DNA of 64,000 nucleotides from an uncultured Collinsella sp. Its GTDB lineage: Bacteria > Actinomycetota > Coriobacteriia > Coriobacteriales > Coriobacteriaceae. Below are positions 53,101 through 63,940 of this stretch, one piece after another (within the stretch, counting starts at the first letter, position 1; every line of letters begins with the position of its first letter). A program made the translations under genes and the position numbers. The stretch covers positions 4,649-68,648 of the forward strand of contig UQEO01000001.1 of NCBI GenBank assembly GCA_900540095.1, written 5' to 3'. The notes below the pieces were generated by a model. That model had not been told where the DNA came from. It ran no database searches and saw only the letters and a list, made by a program, of their open reading frames with translations.

Positions 53101-54525
53101 CTAGCACACACCTTCCACAAAGCGGTCGAGCTCAACAAAGCGGGAACCCTTGACCAGTACAACATCATGTTTTTCAAGCGCGCCGCCCATGCGGTCGAGC
53201 ACCTGCTGATAATCGGAGAACACTTGGATGCGGTCCTCGTCCATGCCCATCATTCGCGCGGCATCGGCCATAAGCTGGGCCAGCTCACCACCCACGCACG
53301 CCAGCATGTCGAGCTTCTTGGCGGCGGCATAGGCGCCCACGAGCTCATGCATGCGAGGAGCCTCATCGCCCATCTCGCCCATCTCGCCCAGGATAGCCAT
53401 GCGAGACCCCGTGCACGAAAGCGAGCACAGCAGATCGAGGCCAGCAGCCATCGATTCGGCACTGGCGTTATAGGAGTCATCGACGATGCGTGCACCGCTC
53501 TTGGCGCGCTTGATCTCCTGGCGGTGACCGGTGATCGTGAGGCCCCTAAAGGCAGCATCGATCTGCTCGGGCGTCACGCCCAAGCGATAGGCAACCGCGG
53601 CGGCCTTAACGGCATTAGGAACGGACTGCACGCCGGGGATGGCAAGCATGGTATCGATTGTCTCACCCTGGCCAAAATCGAGCGTAAAGACCGGACGGCC
53701 CTCGTCATCAACACGAATGTCGCGGGCACGGACCTCATCATCGTCCGAGACGCCGGCCAGCATCACGTCGATACCAGCAGGCTGGGCGAACGTATCGCGA
53801 ATGAACGGCGTAAAGTCGTCCTCGCCGCCCAAAACCAGCAGCGGCAAGAAGTCGCCAGCGGCGCACATACCCTGGACAATCTCGGCCTTAGCGCGGGCGA
53901 TGTTCTCGCGGCTACCCAAAATGCCGATATGAGAGGTACCAATCTTGCTCACGATGGCAAGGTTGGGATTGGCGGACTGGGACAGGCGCTCGATCTCGTG
54001 GAAATGGTTCATGCCCATCTCGAGTACCAGGACCTCGGTATCGGCCGGAGCGGAAAGCACCGTGAGCGGCATGCCGATCAGGTTATTGAAATTGCCCTTG
54101 GTGGCCCAGACACGATAGCGCTTGGCGAGCACGGCGGCGAGCACGTCCTTGGTCGTCGTCTTGCCAATGGAACCGGTAATACCAACGACCAGGCAGCCGA
54201 GCTCCAGACGGTACGTGTGCGCCAAACGCAGCAGAAAGTCCTCGGGATCATCGGTCAGCAGGATGGCACAGCCCTTGTCCTGCGCCAGCGAGACCAGCTC
54301 GGCCTCGGGCTCACGCGTCATTACGACGGCGCCGGCACCCGACTGGACGGCACGGGAAGCAAAATCATTGCCGTCGACGTTTTCACCGGGAAAGGCGACG
54401 AAAATCGTCCCTTCCTCGACCTGACGCGAGTCGATAACGCACCCGCGGCATACCCGATCGGCTTCTCCCGTCACGGTTCGGGCCCCTGTTGCGGCCGCGA
54501 GGTTGTTGACGGCGATCTCTATCAT
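53101..54525 (-). CDS. murF: UDP-MurNAc-tripeptide-D-alanyl-D-alanine ligase
   Basis: Adds D-Ala-D-Ala to the stem tripeptide. 474 aa. The substrate-binding IDSRQVEEGTIFVAFPGENVDG segment is at about 31-52, the ATP P-loop GITGSIGKTTTKD at 115-127, and KGNFNNLIGMPLTVL is a MurF-specific block; DDSYNASAESM and LVKGSR complete it. The expected murE is not upstream: ftsI precedes after a 127-bp gap. The ATG follows GGGGAGC by four to five bases. Confidence 0.95.
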   Translation of the reverse strand: MIEIAVNNLAAATGARTVTGEADRVCRGCVIDSRQVEEGTIFVAFPGENVDGNDFASRAVQSGAGAVVMTREPEAELVSLAQDKGCAILLTDDPEDFLLRLAHTYRLELGCLVVGITGSIGKTTTKDVLAAVLAKRYRVWATKGNFNNLIGMPLTVLSAPADTEVLVLEMGMNHFHEIERLSQSANPNLAIVSKIGTSHIGILGSRENIARAKAEIVQGMCAAGDFLPLLVLGGEDDFTPFIRDTFAQPAGIDVMLAGVSDDDEVRARDIRVDDEGRPVFTLDFGQGETIDTMLAIPGVQSVPNAVKAAAVAYRLGVTPEQIDAAFRGLTITGHRQEIKRAKSGARIVDDSYNASAESMAAGLDLLCSLSCTGSRMAILGEMGEMGDEAPRMHELVGAYAAAKKLDMLACVGGELAQLMADAARMMGMDEDRIQVFSDYQQVLDRMGGALEKHDVVLVKGSRFVELDRFVEGVC

Positions 54526-54652
54526 TGCAGCTCCCCTGTAAACCTAATAATGCTATCGGCGTATTGTATCCCAGCGCCGCGCATGCGTGGTGCAGGGCAT
54601 GTGAACACCCCTCATATGGGACAACAAACCACGCCCCAAAGATTGTAACCCC

Positions 54653-56518
54653 CTACCTCGTGTGCGGAATACCCAGCACGTCGAGTGCGTTGGCCATAAT
54701 GGACTGGAACGGCACCGCAGCGGCATCTGAGCCGCTCGGCGTTCCGTCGAGCGTGATATAGCACAGCACCTTGGGCGATTGTGCCGGTGCAAAGCCCATA
54801 AAGGACGACATGTAGTTCTCCTTGAGGTAGCCGCCGTTCTCGTCGGCTCGTTCGGCCGTACCGGTCTTACCCGCCACGTCATAGCCGTCAACTGCGCCGC
54901 CAACGCCCGTGCCTTCGGACACGACCGTCTGCATGCATGATGTCACCTGGGATGCGGCGTCCTCAGAAATCGCGCGCGCGCCTTCGCCCCAGTCCTTCTC
55001 ATCGCCTTTGCTGGACTTATAGAAGTGCGGGGTCATCATCACGCCGCCGTTGGCGATGCCGCCCACGGCACGTGCGATCTCAATCGGCGAGACGGACAGC
55101 GCCTGTCCAAAGCTCATCGATCCCAGCGTGGCGCCGTCATACTGGTCACGCTCCTTGACGATGCCCAGGCTCTCGCCCGGAAAATCGACACCCGAGCTGT
55201 GACCGATGCCCCACTTGTCCACATAGGCGGCAAAGTCGTCGGCACCGATCTTGCGCCCCACCAGGACAAAGCCCACATTGGACGAACGGCGCATCATCTC
55301 GCGCACATCCATGGTCATGGCATAGTCGCGCTTGTCGGCATCGGTAACGGTATCGTCGCCCACCTTGATACTCGCCGGCACCTCAAACGACGTACTCGAT
55401 CGCACGACGCCCAAGTCGAAGCCGGCGCCCGCCACGAGCGTCTTAAAGACCGAGCCGGGCTCGTAGGCGTCGGTGACCAGGCGCAGGTTCATATCCTCGG
55501 TCTTGGCGTTCTCCAGATCGGTCTGGTCGTAGGTCGGGTACGAGCAGGCTGCGAGAATTTCACCGGTCGTGGGGTCGGTGACCAGCGCCGAGCCGTTCTT
55601 GGCCTTTGTCTTCTCGACAGCCTCTGCCAGGGCATCCTCGGCCGCACGCTGGATATTGACGTCGAGCGTCGTCACGATATCAACGCCGTCGACCGCGGCC
55701 ACCTTTTTATAGGCACCGCCCGCGATATAGCTGCCGTCCCTCGCGCGCTCGCGTACGAGAGAACCGTTCGTGCCAGTCAGAAGCTTGTTGTATTGCTTTT
55801 CGAGACCCGTCAAGCCGTCGTTGTCCACATTCACTACACCCAGCACCTGCGATGCCAGATTGCCGTATGGATATACGCGCTTCATGGCCTGCTCAAAAAG
55901 CACGCCGGGCAGGTTCTTCTTCTCCAGCGCCGCAACATCGTCTTCGTCCACCTGGCGCTTGATATACACCCAGGTTCCATCGGACTCAACGAGCTTGCGG
56001 CAGGTCTTTTTATCGATTCCAGTTGCCTTGACCAGCGCCGACACCGTCTTGTCAACATCCTCGACAAGCTGCGGGTTCACGGCGATGTTGCGACATTCGA
56101 CCGACGACGCCAACACGTTGCCGTTGCGGTCGTAGATGGTGCCGCGTTTGGCATAGAGGGTCTGCGCAAGCAGGCGGCGCGCATCGGCACGCTCGCGCAG
56201 TTTATCGGCTTCGACAATTTGATAGTCGGCAAGGCGAAAGACGCCCAAGCCCAAGCCAAGCCCGATGAAGCCCATGACGGCTTTGCGGCGAGGAAGAGGC
56301 GCGCCTGTGAGCCATTCGGTCGACGAACTCTTGCGCGACCTGGTGTTATGCACTTGAGGGCCGCCCGAGCCGCGAAGTCGCGACGCCGGGTCGTTGCCAC
56401 GGGACTGCCCGGCGTTGTAAGATTGCCGACCCGTTCCTTGATAACCAGAACGTCCCCGCGACGAGGGACGTCCAGAACCGCGGCCCCCATCGGAACCGCG
56501 GCGATAGTCATTTGTCAT
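54653..56518 (-). CDS. ftsI: Penicillin-binding protein, FtsI/PBP3-type transpeptidase
   Basis: Division transpeptidase, 621 aa. A basic, Gly/Arg/Ser-rich cytoplasmic tail of about 78 residues precedes one helix (VMGFIGLGLGLGVFRLA); the dimer or pedestal domain follows, and the transpeptidase has SxxK in EPGSVFKTL (S356, K359), SSN in RRSSNVGFV and KTG in AGKTGTAERA. No PASTA domains follow, unlike Firmicute SpoVD. It sits between ftsL and murF. Confidence 0.94.
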   Translation of the reverse strand: MTNDYRRGSDGGRGSGRPSSRGRSGYQGTGRQSYNAGQSRGNDPASRLRGSGGPQVHNTRSRKSSSTEWLTGAPLPRRKAVMGFIGLGLGLGVFRLADYQIVEADKLRERADARRLLAQTLYAKRGTIYDRNGNVLASSVECRNIAVNPQLVEDVDKTVSALVKATGIDKKTCRKLVESDGTWVYIKRQVDEDDVAALEKKNLPGVLFEQAMKRVYPYGNLASQVLGVVNVDNDGLTGLEKQYNKLLTGTNGSLVRERARDGSYIAGGAYKKVAAVDGVDIVTTLDVNIQRAAEDALAEAVEKTKAKNGSALVTDPTTGEILAACSYPTYDQTDLENAKTEDMNLRLVTDAYEPGSVFKTLVAGAGFDLGVVRSSTSFEVPASIKVGDDTVTDADKRDYAMTMDVREMMRRSSNVGFVLVGRKIGADDFAAYVDKWGIGHSSGVDFPGESLGIVKERDQYDGATLGSMSFGQALSVSPIEIARAVGGIANGGVMMTPHFYKSSKGDEKDWGEGARAISEDAASQVTSCMQTVVSEGTGVGGAVDGYDVAGKTGTAERADENGGYLKENYMSSFMGFAPAQSPKVLCYITLDGTPSGSDAAAVPFQSIMANALDVLGIPHTR

Positions 56519-56535
56519 ACTCAGCTACCGTCTTG

Positions 56536-57006
56536 CTACTGAGCGGTCGCGGTCGCGTTGGCGCCCGCGGCTGCATCCTGCGAAAAGTCAAGTGTAACGC
56601 TCTCGCTGGGCTCCACCATGCCATAAGCGCCCGCAAGGTCGCGAATGCGCGTGTCGGCGCCATAGACCGAATGCATGACCTCCAGGTCGGAGCTCTCATC
56701 GGTCGCCTTTTCGAGCGTGCTGGTAAGCTCGGCGTTGCTGTTGAGCACCTGGGCCGTAACACCGGCGAGCGCCACGCGGGCGACGCCGATCGTCATGAAG
56801 ATAGCCGCAATGATGCAAAACGTTTTAAGAACGCTCATGAAAACCGGGCTTACCGCCTGGTTTGCCTGACGGCCCGCGCCCGTGTAGACATCAAAGCGCG
56901 GCGCGCGCTGCTCACGGGGAGCAACGGGAGCCTGCGGCGTCTCACGATAGGCGGGCATGGCGTTCATATCATAGGCGAGTGCTGCGCTTGAAGTGTTGTA
57001 GCCCAT
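56536..57006 (-). CDS. ftsL: FtsL-like septum protein
   Basis: A 156-aa bitopic protein. A cytoplasmic segment of about 55 residues precedes one helix (VFMSVLKTFCIIAAIFMTIGVARVALAG, positions 56-82 approximately) and a short coiled coil (LNSNAELTSTLEKATDESSDLEVMHSVYG). Sequence conservation is low, and the call rests on size, topology and its place between rsmH and ftsI, the normal ftsL position. The ATG follows GGGAGG by nine bases. FtsL works with FtsQ and a DivIC protein not in this window. Confidence 0.8.
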   Translation of the reverse strand: MGYNTSSAALAYDMNAMPAYRETPQAPVAPREQRAPRFDVYTGAGRQANQAVSPVFMSVLKTFCIIAAIFMTIGVARVALAGVTAQVLNSNAELTSTLEKATDESSDLEVMHSVYGADTRIRDLAGAYGMVEPSESVTLDFSQDAAAGANATATAQ

Positions 57007-57096
57007 GATATGCCGCCTCCCATCCCGAGTACGTTGGTAGTGTGTTTAAGCTTCGTTTATGGTGCGAGCGGGAGGTCCAATATCGCGCGGTCGCGC

Positions 57097-58062
57097 CTAC
57101 AGACGCTGCGCCACGCGGATTTTGGCTGATCTCGCCCGAGGGTTGCGCTCAACCTCATCAGGCTGGGCAACCAAGGGTTTGCGGGTGATGACCTTGAGTA
57201 TCGGCACGTTGCCGCACACGCACACCGGAATCTCCGGCGGACACGTGCACCCCTGGCTCATCTCCTTAAAGTGGTTCTTTACGATACGGTCCTCGAGCGA
57301 GTGATACGAGATGACGCAGATACGTCCGCCCGGGTTGAGCCACCTGGTGGCGGCATCAAGCCCTCGTTCGAGCACATCGAGCTCGTGATTGACCTCGATG
57401 CGAATGGCCTGGAAACTTTTCTTGGCCGGGTGTCCGCCATGCCGACGAGCGGCAGCCGGGATACCCGCCTTGATGATCTCGACAAATTGGCCGGTGGTTT
57501 CGATCGGTTCTTGCTCGCGGCGGCGCACGATCTCGCGCGCGATCTGCGAGGCGAACTTCTCTTCGCCGTAGACGCGTAGAATCCGGGCGAGGTCGTGTTC
57601 GTTATAGGTGTTGATGACCTCAGCTGCGTTTAAGGTGTTACTGCCCGGATCCATCCGCATGTCCAATGGGGCGTCCTCGTTATACGAAAAGCCCCTGCCA
57701 GGGATATCGAGTTGCGGTGACGAAACGCCCAAATCGAACAGGAAGCCATCGACCCCGGGCACCTCGGCCGAGCAAAGCAGCTCGTCCAAGTCGCCGAAGT
57801 TGCCCTTCAGCAGCTGGTGCGGAACGCCGGGAACCTCGCGGTCCAGACGGGCGCCAGCGGCCTCGAGGGCCATGTCGTCCTGATCGACGCCGAGCAAAAG
57901 GCCCGTCTCCCCCACCTGCGCGGCCATCTTTACCGAATGGCCGGCACCGCCAAGGGTGCAATCGCAGACAACGGAGCCGCTCTTTAGCCGCAGCGACTCA
58001 AGCACTTCGCCGAGCATGACAGGTTCATGCCGATATTCTTGTGTCAAGATCCCACGCTCCAT
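57097..58062 (-). CDS. rsmH: 16S rRNA (cytosine-1402-N4)-methyltransferase
   Basis: Methylates C1402 in the ribosomal P-site with SAM. 321 aa. EPVMLGEVLESL starts the domain, CDCTLGGAGHSVKM is the SAM loop, LFDLGVSSPQLD the motif IV region, and RLNPGGRICVISYHSLEDRIVKNHF the conserved C-terminal block, with CTCPPEIPVCVCG a cysteine-rich segment near the end. It starts 20 bases after the mraZ stop. TTG at 58044 is a possible alternative start. Confidence 0.95.
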   Translation of the reverse strand: MERGILTQEYRHEPVMLGEVLESLRLKSGSVVCDCTLGGAGHSVKMAAQVGETGLLLGVDQDDMALEAAGARLDREVPGVPHQLLKGNFGDLDELLCSAEVPGVDGFLFDLGVSSPQLDIPGRGFSYNEDAPLDMRMDPGSNTLNAAEVINTYNEHDLARILRVYGEEKFASQIAREIVRRREQEPIETTGQFVEIIKAGIPAAARRHGGHPAKKSFQAIRIEVNHELDVLERGLDAATRWLNPGGRICVISYHSLEDRIVKNHFKEMSQGCTCPPEIPVCVCGNVPILKVITRKPLVAQPDEVERNPRARSAKIRVAQRL

Positions 58063-58082
58063 CCGTTACCCGTGCCTTGCCC

Positions 58083-58517
58083 TTACGAGAAGAAGAGGTC
58101 CAGCAGGGCCTCATCGTCATCGTCCTCAACGGCCGCGGCGCGATCCCAAACCTCAAGGTGGTCGTAGTTGCCCACAACCGTGACCTCGCGGTCGAGGTTC
58201 GCCTGCTTGCGGAGAGACTCGGAAAGACCGATACGACCGGCGCTGTCCACGTCCATCGACGTGGTGCGCTTGTTGATCGCCCTCATGAGCTTCTGGTCAT
58301 TAATGTCACGCGGGTTAAAACCCTCGTGACCCTCACGACCCGCGAAGAGTCCTTCGACCCACTTATCGAAGGCCTCGGCAGAGAACACGTACAGAGCATC
58401 GACATCCAGGGCTTTGAACACGCGAACGTGCTCTCCAAGCTCCTCGCGAAGGGGTGCAGGCAGGGACAGACGACCTTTTGCATCGAGATTGCGCTCGTAT
58501 GCACCAGTCATTCCCAT
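58083..58517 (-). CDS. mraZ: Transcriptional regulator MraZ
   Basis: A 144-aa protein with two AbrB/SpoVT-like half-domains (about 7-50 and 80-125): YERNLDAKGRLSLPAPLRE and SMDVDSAGRIGLSESLRK. MraZ binds TGGGN repeats upstream of the dcw cluster and represses it. The ATG follows GGGGAGGG by five bases. The first gene of the cluster; GTGGGG repeats lie about 100-140 bp upstream. Confidence 0.95.
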   Translation of the reverse strand: MGMTGAYERNLDAKGRLSLPAPLREELGEHVRVFKALDVDALYVFSAEAFDKWVEGLFAGREGHEGFNPRDINDQKLMRAINKRTTSMDVDSAGRIGLSESLRKQANLDREVTVVGNYDHLEVWDRAAAVEDDDDEALLDLFFS

Positions 58518-58551
58518 GTGCGCCCTCCCCTCGGTTACTCAGATGGCACGT

Positions 58552-58607
58552 ACGCGGGGAACCACCCCGCCTGTCGACGTCATCAATAATATGGGGAACC
58601 GCCCCAT
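58552..58607 (-). repeat. Twin small hairpins with shared loop in the mraZ leader
   Basis: GCGGGG-AACCA-CCCCGC (58553-58569) and ATGGGG-AACCG-CCCCAT (58591-58607) share the GGGGAACC(A/G)CCCC core in tandem, between the repeat array and the mraZ start. Confidence 0.55.
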
Positions 58608-58614
58608 TTTTCAA

Positions 58615-58657
58615 CACCTTTCCCCACCCCTTCCCCCACCCCGCCCCACCACTCCAC
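58615..58657 (-). promoter_or_regulatory. Tandem GTGGGG repeats, candidate MraZ boxes
   Basis: On the minus strand, the GTG elements end at 58657 (GTGGAG), 58649, 58639, 58627 (three GTGGGG) and about 58618 (GGTG), spaced 8-12 bp with 10 bp between central copies. TGGGN direct repeats with 10-bp period are the known MraZ operator in E. coli. Confidence 0.7.
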
Positions 58658-58979
58658 TCACCATATATTGCAAAACACCCCCAAGCATATGTTCGAAAAC
58701 ACAATATGTTGTGTTTTCAGCAAAGGCGTGATGCCACCTGTAGAACCACACCCGCGAACCTCAACCTTCAAGTTGACCTTGAGGCGATTTTTACGTCCCT
58801 TTACATGCCGTTCACATCGCCCCCAAACTCCCCCACCCAAGGCACGTGCGGCCCACCACCGCGACGCCAAGTGGCGAAAAATGGGACGGGCCCCAGATTG
58901 CCCATGCGCGCGCAAAAGCACGCCGCGGCAATCTGGAGCTCGTCCCCAAATACCTATAAATATGCAGGTCAGCGATGTG
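58658..58979. other. Intergenic region between xerD and the mraZ operator, with a palindrome
   Basis: No gene seen in 322 bp. A 10-bp perfect inverted repeat with a TATG centre lies at 58695-58718 (GAAAACACAA and complement). Just next to it the minus strand reads CGAACATATGCTTG, a weak match to a LexA-type box. This region must contain the main dcw promoter; I cannot assign hexamers with confidence. Confidence 0.45.
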
Positions 58980-59921
58980 TTAACGATGTGCCAGCGGGTG
59001 CGCCGCCAAATAGACCTCGGTCAGTTGCGTACGATCGACATGCGTGTAGACCTGCGTGGTCGATATATCGGCATGTCCCAAGATCTCCTGTAGCACACGG
59101 AGGTCTGCGCCGCCCGCAAGCATATGGGTGGCAAAGGAGTGACGCAGCGTATGGGGATGGAGCCCCACCAGTCCCACCTGGCGCCCGTAGCGCTCACAGA
59201 TGGCATGGATGCCCTGGCGCGACAGACGGCGGCCGTTCTTATTTAAAAAGACCGCCGAGGTCTCGGTTCCGCGGGCATGGGCCGCCAAGCGAGAACGCCC
59301 CTCAGTTACATAAAGCGTCAGAGCTCGCGCCGCGCTTCCTACCAGCGGGGACAGGCGTTCCTTCGAGCCCTTACCACGAACGAGCACAAAGCCATCGTCG
59401 ATATGGATATCGCCCACATCGAGCCCCACCAACTCGCTCACACGCAAACCGCATCCGTAGAGCACTTCCAAGATGGCATGGTCACGCAAGCCCATCTCGC
59501 CCTCGGGGAAATCTTGATCGAGCAGCGCCGAGACATCCTCCACCGATAGATACTCCGGCAAACGCTCAGCCTTTTTAGGCAGGCGCAACGCCGCCGTTGG
59601 ATTTTGGGCCACAGCCCCATCGCGCACCAAAAAGGCATGCAGGCCCTTCACGGCCGCAAGCGCACGCTCCACCGAGGCATCCGAATAGCCCCCATCGCGA
59701 CGGTCGGCGACAAAGCCCTCCACGACCTGACGGGTCACCTCTTCAAAAGACACAATACCCGCCCGCTCCAGATAGGCGCAGTACGTCGTCAGGTCACGAC
59801 GATAGGCCGCAATCGTGTTGCGCGCCAAACCCCGCTCGACCGCGAGGTAATCGAGATACTCCCCCGCCGCCACGGCGAGCGACGAGGGAGTAGCTTCGGT
59901 ATGTTCCTTATTCGCCGGCAC
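58980..59921 (-). CDS. xerD: Site-specific tyrosine recombinase XerD-like
   Basis: A 313-aa tyrosine recombinase that likely resolves chromosome dimers. The N-terminal SAM-like DNA-binding domain (about 15-105) has ERGLARNTIAAYRRDL. The catalytic domain has R160 in YGCGLRVSELV, HTLRHSFATHML, LGHADISTTQVYTHV with the catalytic histidine and tyrosine. It starts with GTG two bases after the pyrG stop; no ATG is available and the ribosome-binding site is poor, suggesting coupling to pyrG. A phage integrase is unlikely given the housekeeping context. Confidence 0.9.
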   Translation of the reverse strand: MPANKEHTEATPSSLAVAAGEYLDYLAVERGLARNTIAAYRRDLTTYCAYLERAGIVSFEEVTRQVVEGFVADRRDGGYSDASVERALAAVKGLHAFLVRDGAVAQNPTAALRLPKKAERLPEYLSVEDVSALLDQDFPEGEMGLRDHAILEVLYGCGLRVSELVGLDVGDIHIDDGFVLVRGKGSKERLSPLVGSAARALTLYVTEGRSRLAAHARGTETSAVFLNKNGRRLSRQGIHAICERYGRQVGLVGLHPHTLRHSFATHMLAGGADLRVLQEILGHADISTTQVYTHVDRTQLTEVYLAAHPLAHR

Positions 59922-59923
59922 CC

Positions 59924-61591
<1,668 letters not shown>

Positions 61592-61708
61592 TTACCTGCG
61601 CTTCCCGTAGAAGTTGTCCATACACATCTTACGGGTCTTCATTGTAATACTCGCGACGCGCGCCGCACGCATTTTTTCTTACGCGCAATCGCATTTCTCC
61701 ATCTCGAA

Positions 61709-61744
61709 ACAAAACGCCGTCCGGTTGCCCAGGCGGCGTCGTTT
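61709..61744 (-). terminator. Terminator upstream of pyrG
   Basis: Minus-strand ACGCCGCC / CGGCGT stem around an 11-14 nt loop, followed by TTTTGTTT. Placed 20 bp after the regulator gene at 61764, so pyrG has its own promoter. Confidence 0.75.
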
Positions 61745-61763
61745 CCACTATGAATGCACGCTG

Positions 61764-62102
61764 TTATCGATCGGCGGCTTCATCCTCGATCAAGTCCTTC
61801 ACGAGCATACCGGCACGGATGCCCTCTAGATACCATTCGCCACGCTCCGTGAGACAAATACCATTTGCGAGCTGGCCGCCGTCGTCGCTGTAGCGCGAGA
61901 CGACCTCGATGATGTCTTCGGATTCCAAGCGTTCAATTGCCGCGCGGGCGCGATACGGAGACACCCCCACACGCTCGGCAAGCGTCTTGCGCGAAAAGCC
62001 ATAAAATCCGCCGTTGTCTTCGGACAGCTGTGCGATCTCCATCAGCACCTGCACCTCGACACGCTTCATATCGTTGACACTCGCACGACCCTTGCCAGCC
62101 AT
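61764..62102 (-). CDS. Small winged-helix regulator
   Basis: A 112-aa protein with a winged helix-turn-helix at about 15-80: VQVLMEIAQLSEDN, GFSRKTLAERVGVSPYRARAAIERLESEDII, followed by a wing (GGQLANGICLTERGEWYLEG). It resembles Rrf2/MarR-like or transcription-initiation-coupled regulators, but no ligand-binding part remains. The ATG at 62102 follows GAGGAGG by five bases. Lies upstream of pyrG and downstream of the DUF1846 gene on the same strand; its target is unknown. Confidence 0.7.
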   Translation of the reverse strand: MAGKGRASVNDMKRVEVQVLMEIAQLSEDNGGFYGFSRKTLAERVGVSPYRARAAIERLESEDIIEVVSRYSDDGGQLANGICLTERGEWYLEGIRAGMLVKDLIEDEAADR

Positions 62103-62292
62103 GGCAGCCTCCTCAAACCGAGCACGGGCATCACCTGCACCGTGCGCGACCGGCACACCCCATGATGGCCGGCAACATCCATCATGCGGCATCCCCGCAA
62201 AAGGATGAAACAGTTAGGGTTATTGTATACCGCCCAAATCGCTTATAGGCAGGTAAACGGGCTATTTTTAGGTTAAACGGTAGCTTTGTTGA

Positions 62293-62332
62293 TAAAAGGG
62301 GCACACCGAATGCATACCCGATGCGCCCCTTT
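62293..62332 (-). terminator. Terminator of the DUF1846 gene
   Basis: Minus-strand AAAGGGGCGCA with TGTGCCCCTTTT (one G-T pair), loop of about 14 nt, 19 bp after the stop. Confidence 0.8.
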
Positions 62333-62351
62333 CAGACCAATTAATCCAGGC

Positions 62352-63833
62352 TTAGCGGTGGAAGAAACCACGGCGCTCGAACTTGGGCTCGCAGCACACG
62401 TTGATGCCCAGCTTGCGCAACACCGTCTCGTCCGTCGGCGAGATGATCACGCTAAAGAAGGCATCGCAGCCGCGCAGCTGCTCCAGGCCCGAAAGGACGC
62501 GGGCCGCCGTCTCGCTCGTTGCCGAGGTGATCGAGAGCGCCATAAGCGTCTCGTCGGTGTGCAGGCGCGGGTTCTTGCTACCCAGGAAATGCGTCTTGAG
62601 CTTGCTGATAGGCTCGATCGCCTCATCGCTAATGACCTCGAGCTCAAGGTCAACGCCCGAGACATGCTTAAGTGCATTCATGATGAGCGAGCTCGCGGCG
62701 CCCAGGCGCGTGGAAGTCTTGCCGGTCACCACGGAGCCATCGGGCATGACCATGGCGCCTACGGGGCCACCCGTCAGCTGCTCCCTGGTAAGGGCGGCCG
62801 AGCGTGCCGGCGAGTAGTTCTTGTCGATACCGGCCTTCTTCATAATGATCTTGAGACGATCAACCTGCTCATCGCCCACGCCGGTACGGCGCACATTTTC
62901 GACCGCGGTAAAGTAGCGGCGGACGATCTCCATCTTGGAAGCGTCGCGGCAGGCATCGTCATCGGTAATGGCAAAACCGACCATATTGACGCCCATGTCC
63001 GTGGGGCTCTGGTAGGGGCTCTTGCCCAGGATCTTTTCCATCAGAGCACGGACCACCGGGAAGGCCTCGACGTCGCGGTTGTAGTTGACCGTGGTCTTGT
63101 TGTAGGCCTCCAAGTGGAAGGAGTCGATGATATTGGCATCGTCAAGGTCGGCCGTGGCGGCCTCATAGGCGATGTTGACCGGATGCGTGAGGGGCAGATT
63201 CCAGACCGGGAAAGTCTCGAACTTGGCGTAGCCGGCGGCGGTGCCGTGCTTGTGCTCGTGATAGAGCTGAGACAGGCAGGTGGCGAGCTTGCCCGAGCCA
63301 GGGCCGGGAGCGGTGACCACAACGAGCGGACGAGTGGTCTCGACAAACTCGTTCTTGCCGTAGCCGTCGTCGGACACGATCAGGTCGACGTCGTGGGGAT
63401 AGCCCTCGATGGGATAGTGCAGCTTGGCGGGAATGCCGAGCGCGTTTAGGCGATTACGGAAGACGTCAGCGGCGGGCTGGCCTGCATACTGGGTGATGAC
63501 CACGGCCGCGACAGCAAAGCCGTTGCCGCGGAACAGGTCAACCAGGCGCAGCACATCCTCGTCATAGGTAATGCCCAGGTCACCACGAGCCTTGTTTTTC
63601 TCGATGTGGTTCGCGTTGATCGCGATGATAACCTCGACATCGTCGGCGATGCTCTTGAGCATGCGGAACTTGCTGTCCGGTTCAAAACCCGGTAGCACGC
63701 GGCTCGCATGATAGTCATCGAATAGCTTACCGCCAAACTCCAAATAGAGCTTGCCGCCAAACTGCGAGATGCGCTCCTTAATGTGAGCAGCCTGCAGCTC
63801 GATATACTTCGCGTTGTCGAAACCCTGGCGCAT
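62352..63833 (-). CDS. DUF1846 family protein
   Basis: A 493-aa protein of a conserved bacterial family (Pfam DUF1846) whose structure has been solved but whose activity is unsettled. Recognised by the opening RQGFDNAKYIELQAAHIKER, the phosphate-loop-like VTAPGPGSGKLATCLSQLYHE (about residue 186), and GAASSLIMNALKHVSG. The APGPGSGK stretch suggests nucleotide binding. The ATG at 63833 follows GGGAG by seven bases. A TTGCGGTG palindrome lies about 110 bp upstream. Confidence 0.85.
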   Translation of the reverse strand: MRQGFDNAKYIELQAAHIKERISQFGGKLYLEFGGKLFDDYHASRVLPGFEPDSKFRMLKSIADDVEVIIAINANHIEKNKARGDLGITYDEDVLRLVDLFRGNGFAVAAVVITQYAGQPAADVFRNRLNALGIPAKLHYPIEGYPHDVDLIVSDDGYGKNEFVETTRPLVVVTAPGPGSGKLATCLSQLYHEHKHGTAAGYAKFETFPVWNLPLTHPVNIAYEAATADLDDANIIDSFHLEAYNKTTVNYNRDVEAFPVVRALMEKILGKSPYQSPTDMGVNMVGFAITDDDACRDASKMEIVRRYFTAVENVRRTGVGDEQVDRLKIIMKKAGIDKNYSPARSAALTREQLTGGPVGAMVMPDGSVVTGKTSTRLGAASSLIMNALKHVSGVDLELEVISDEAIEPISKLKTHFLGSKNPRLHTDETLMALSITSATSETAARVLSGLEQLRGCDAFFSVIISPTDETVLRKLGINVCCEPKFERRGFFHR

Positions 63834-63940
63834 ATATGGCTCCCGTCCCGTTTCCAATTAATGTTCTAGGCGATTATAACGGAGCAGACCCTCCCCAACG
63901 CCCAAGCAATCAACTGGCACCAACCAAACACGCCATCGAT

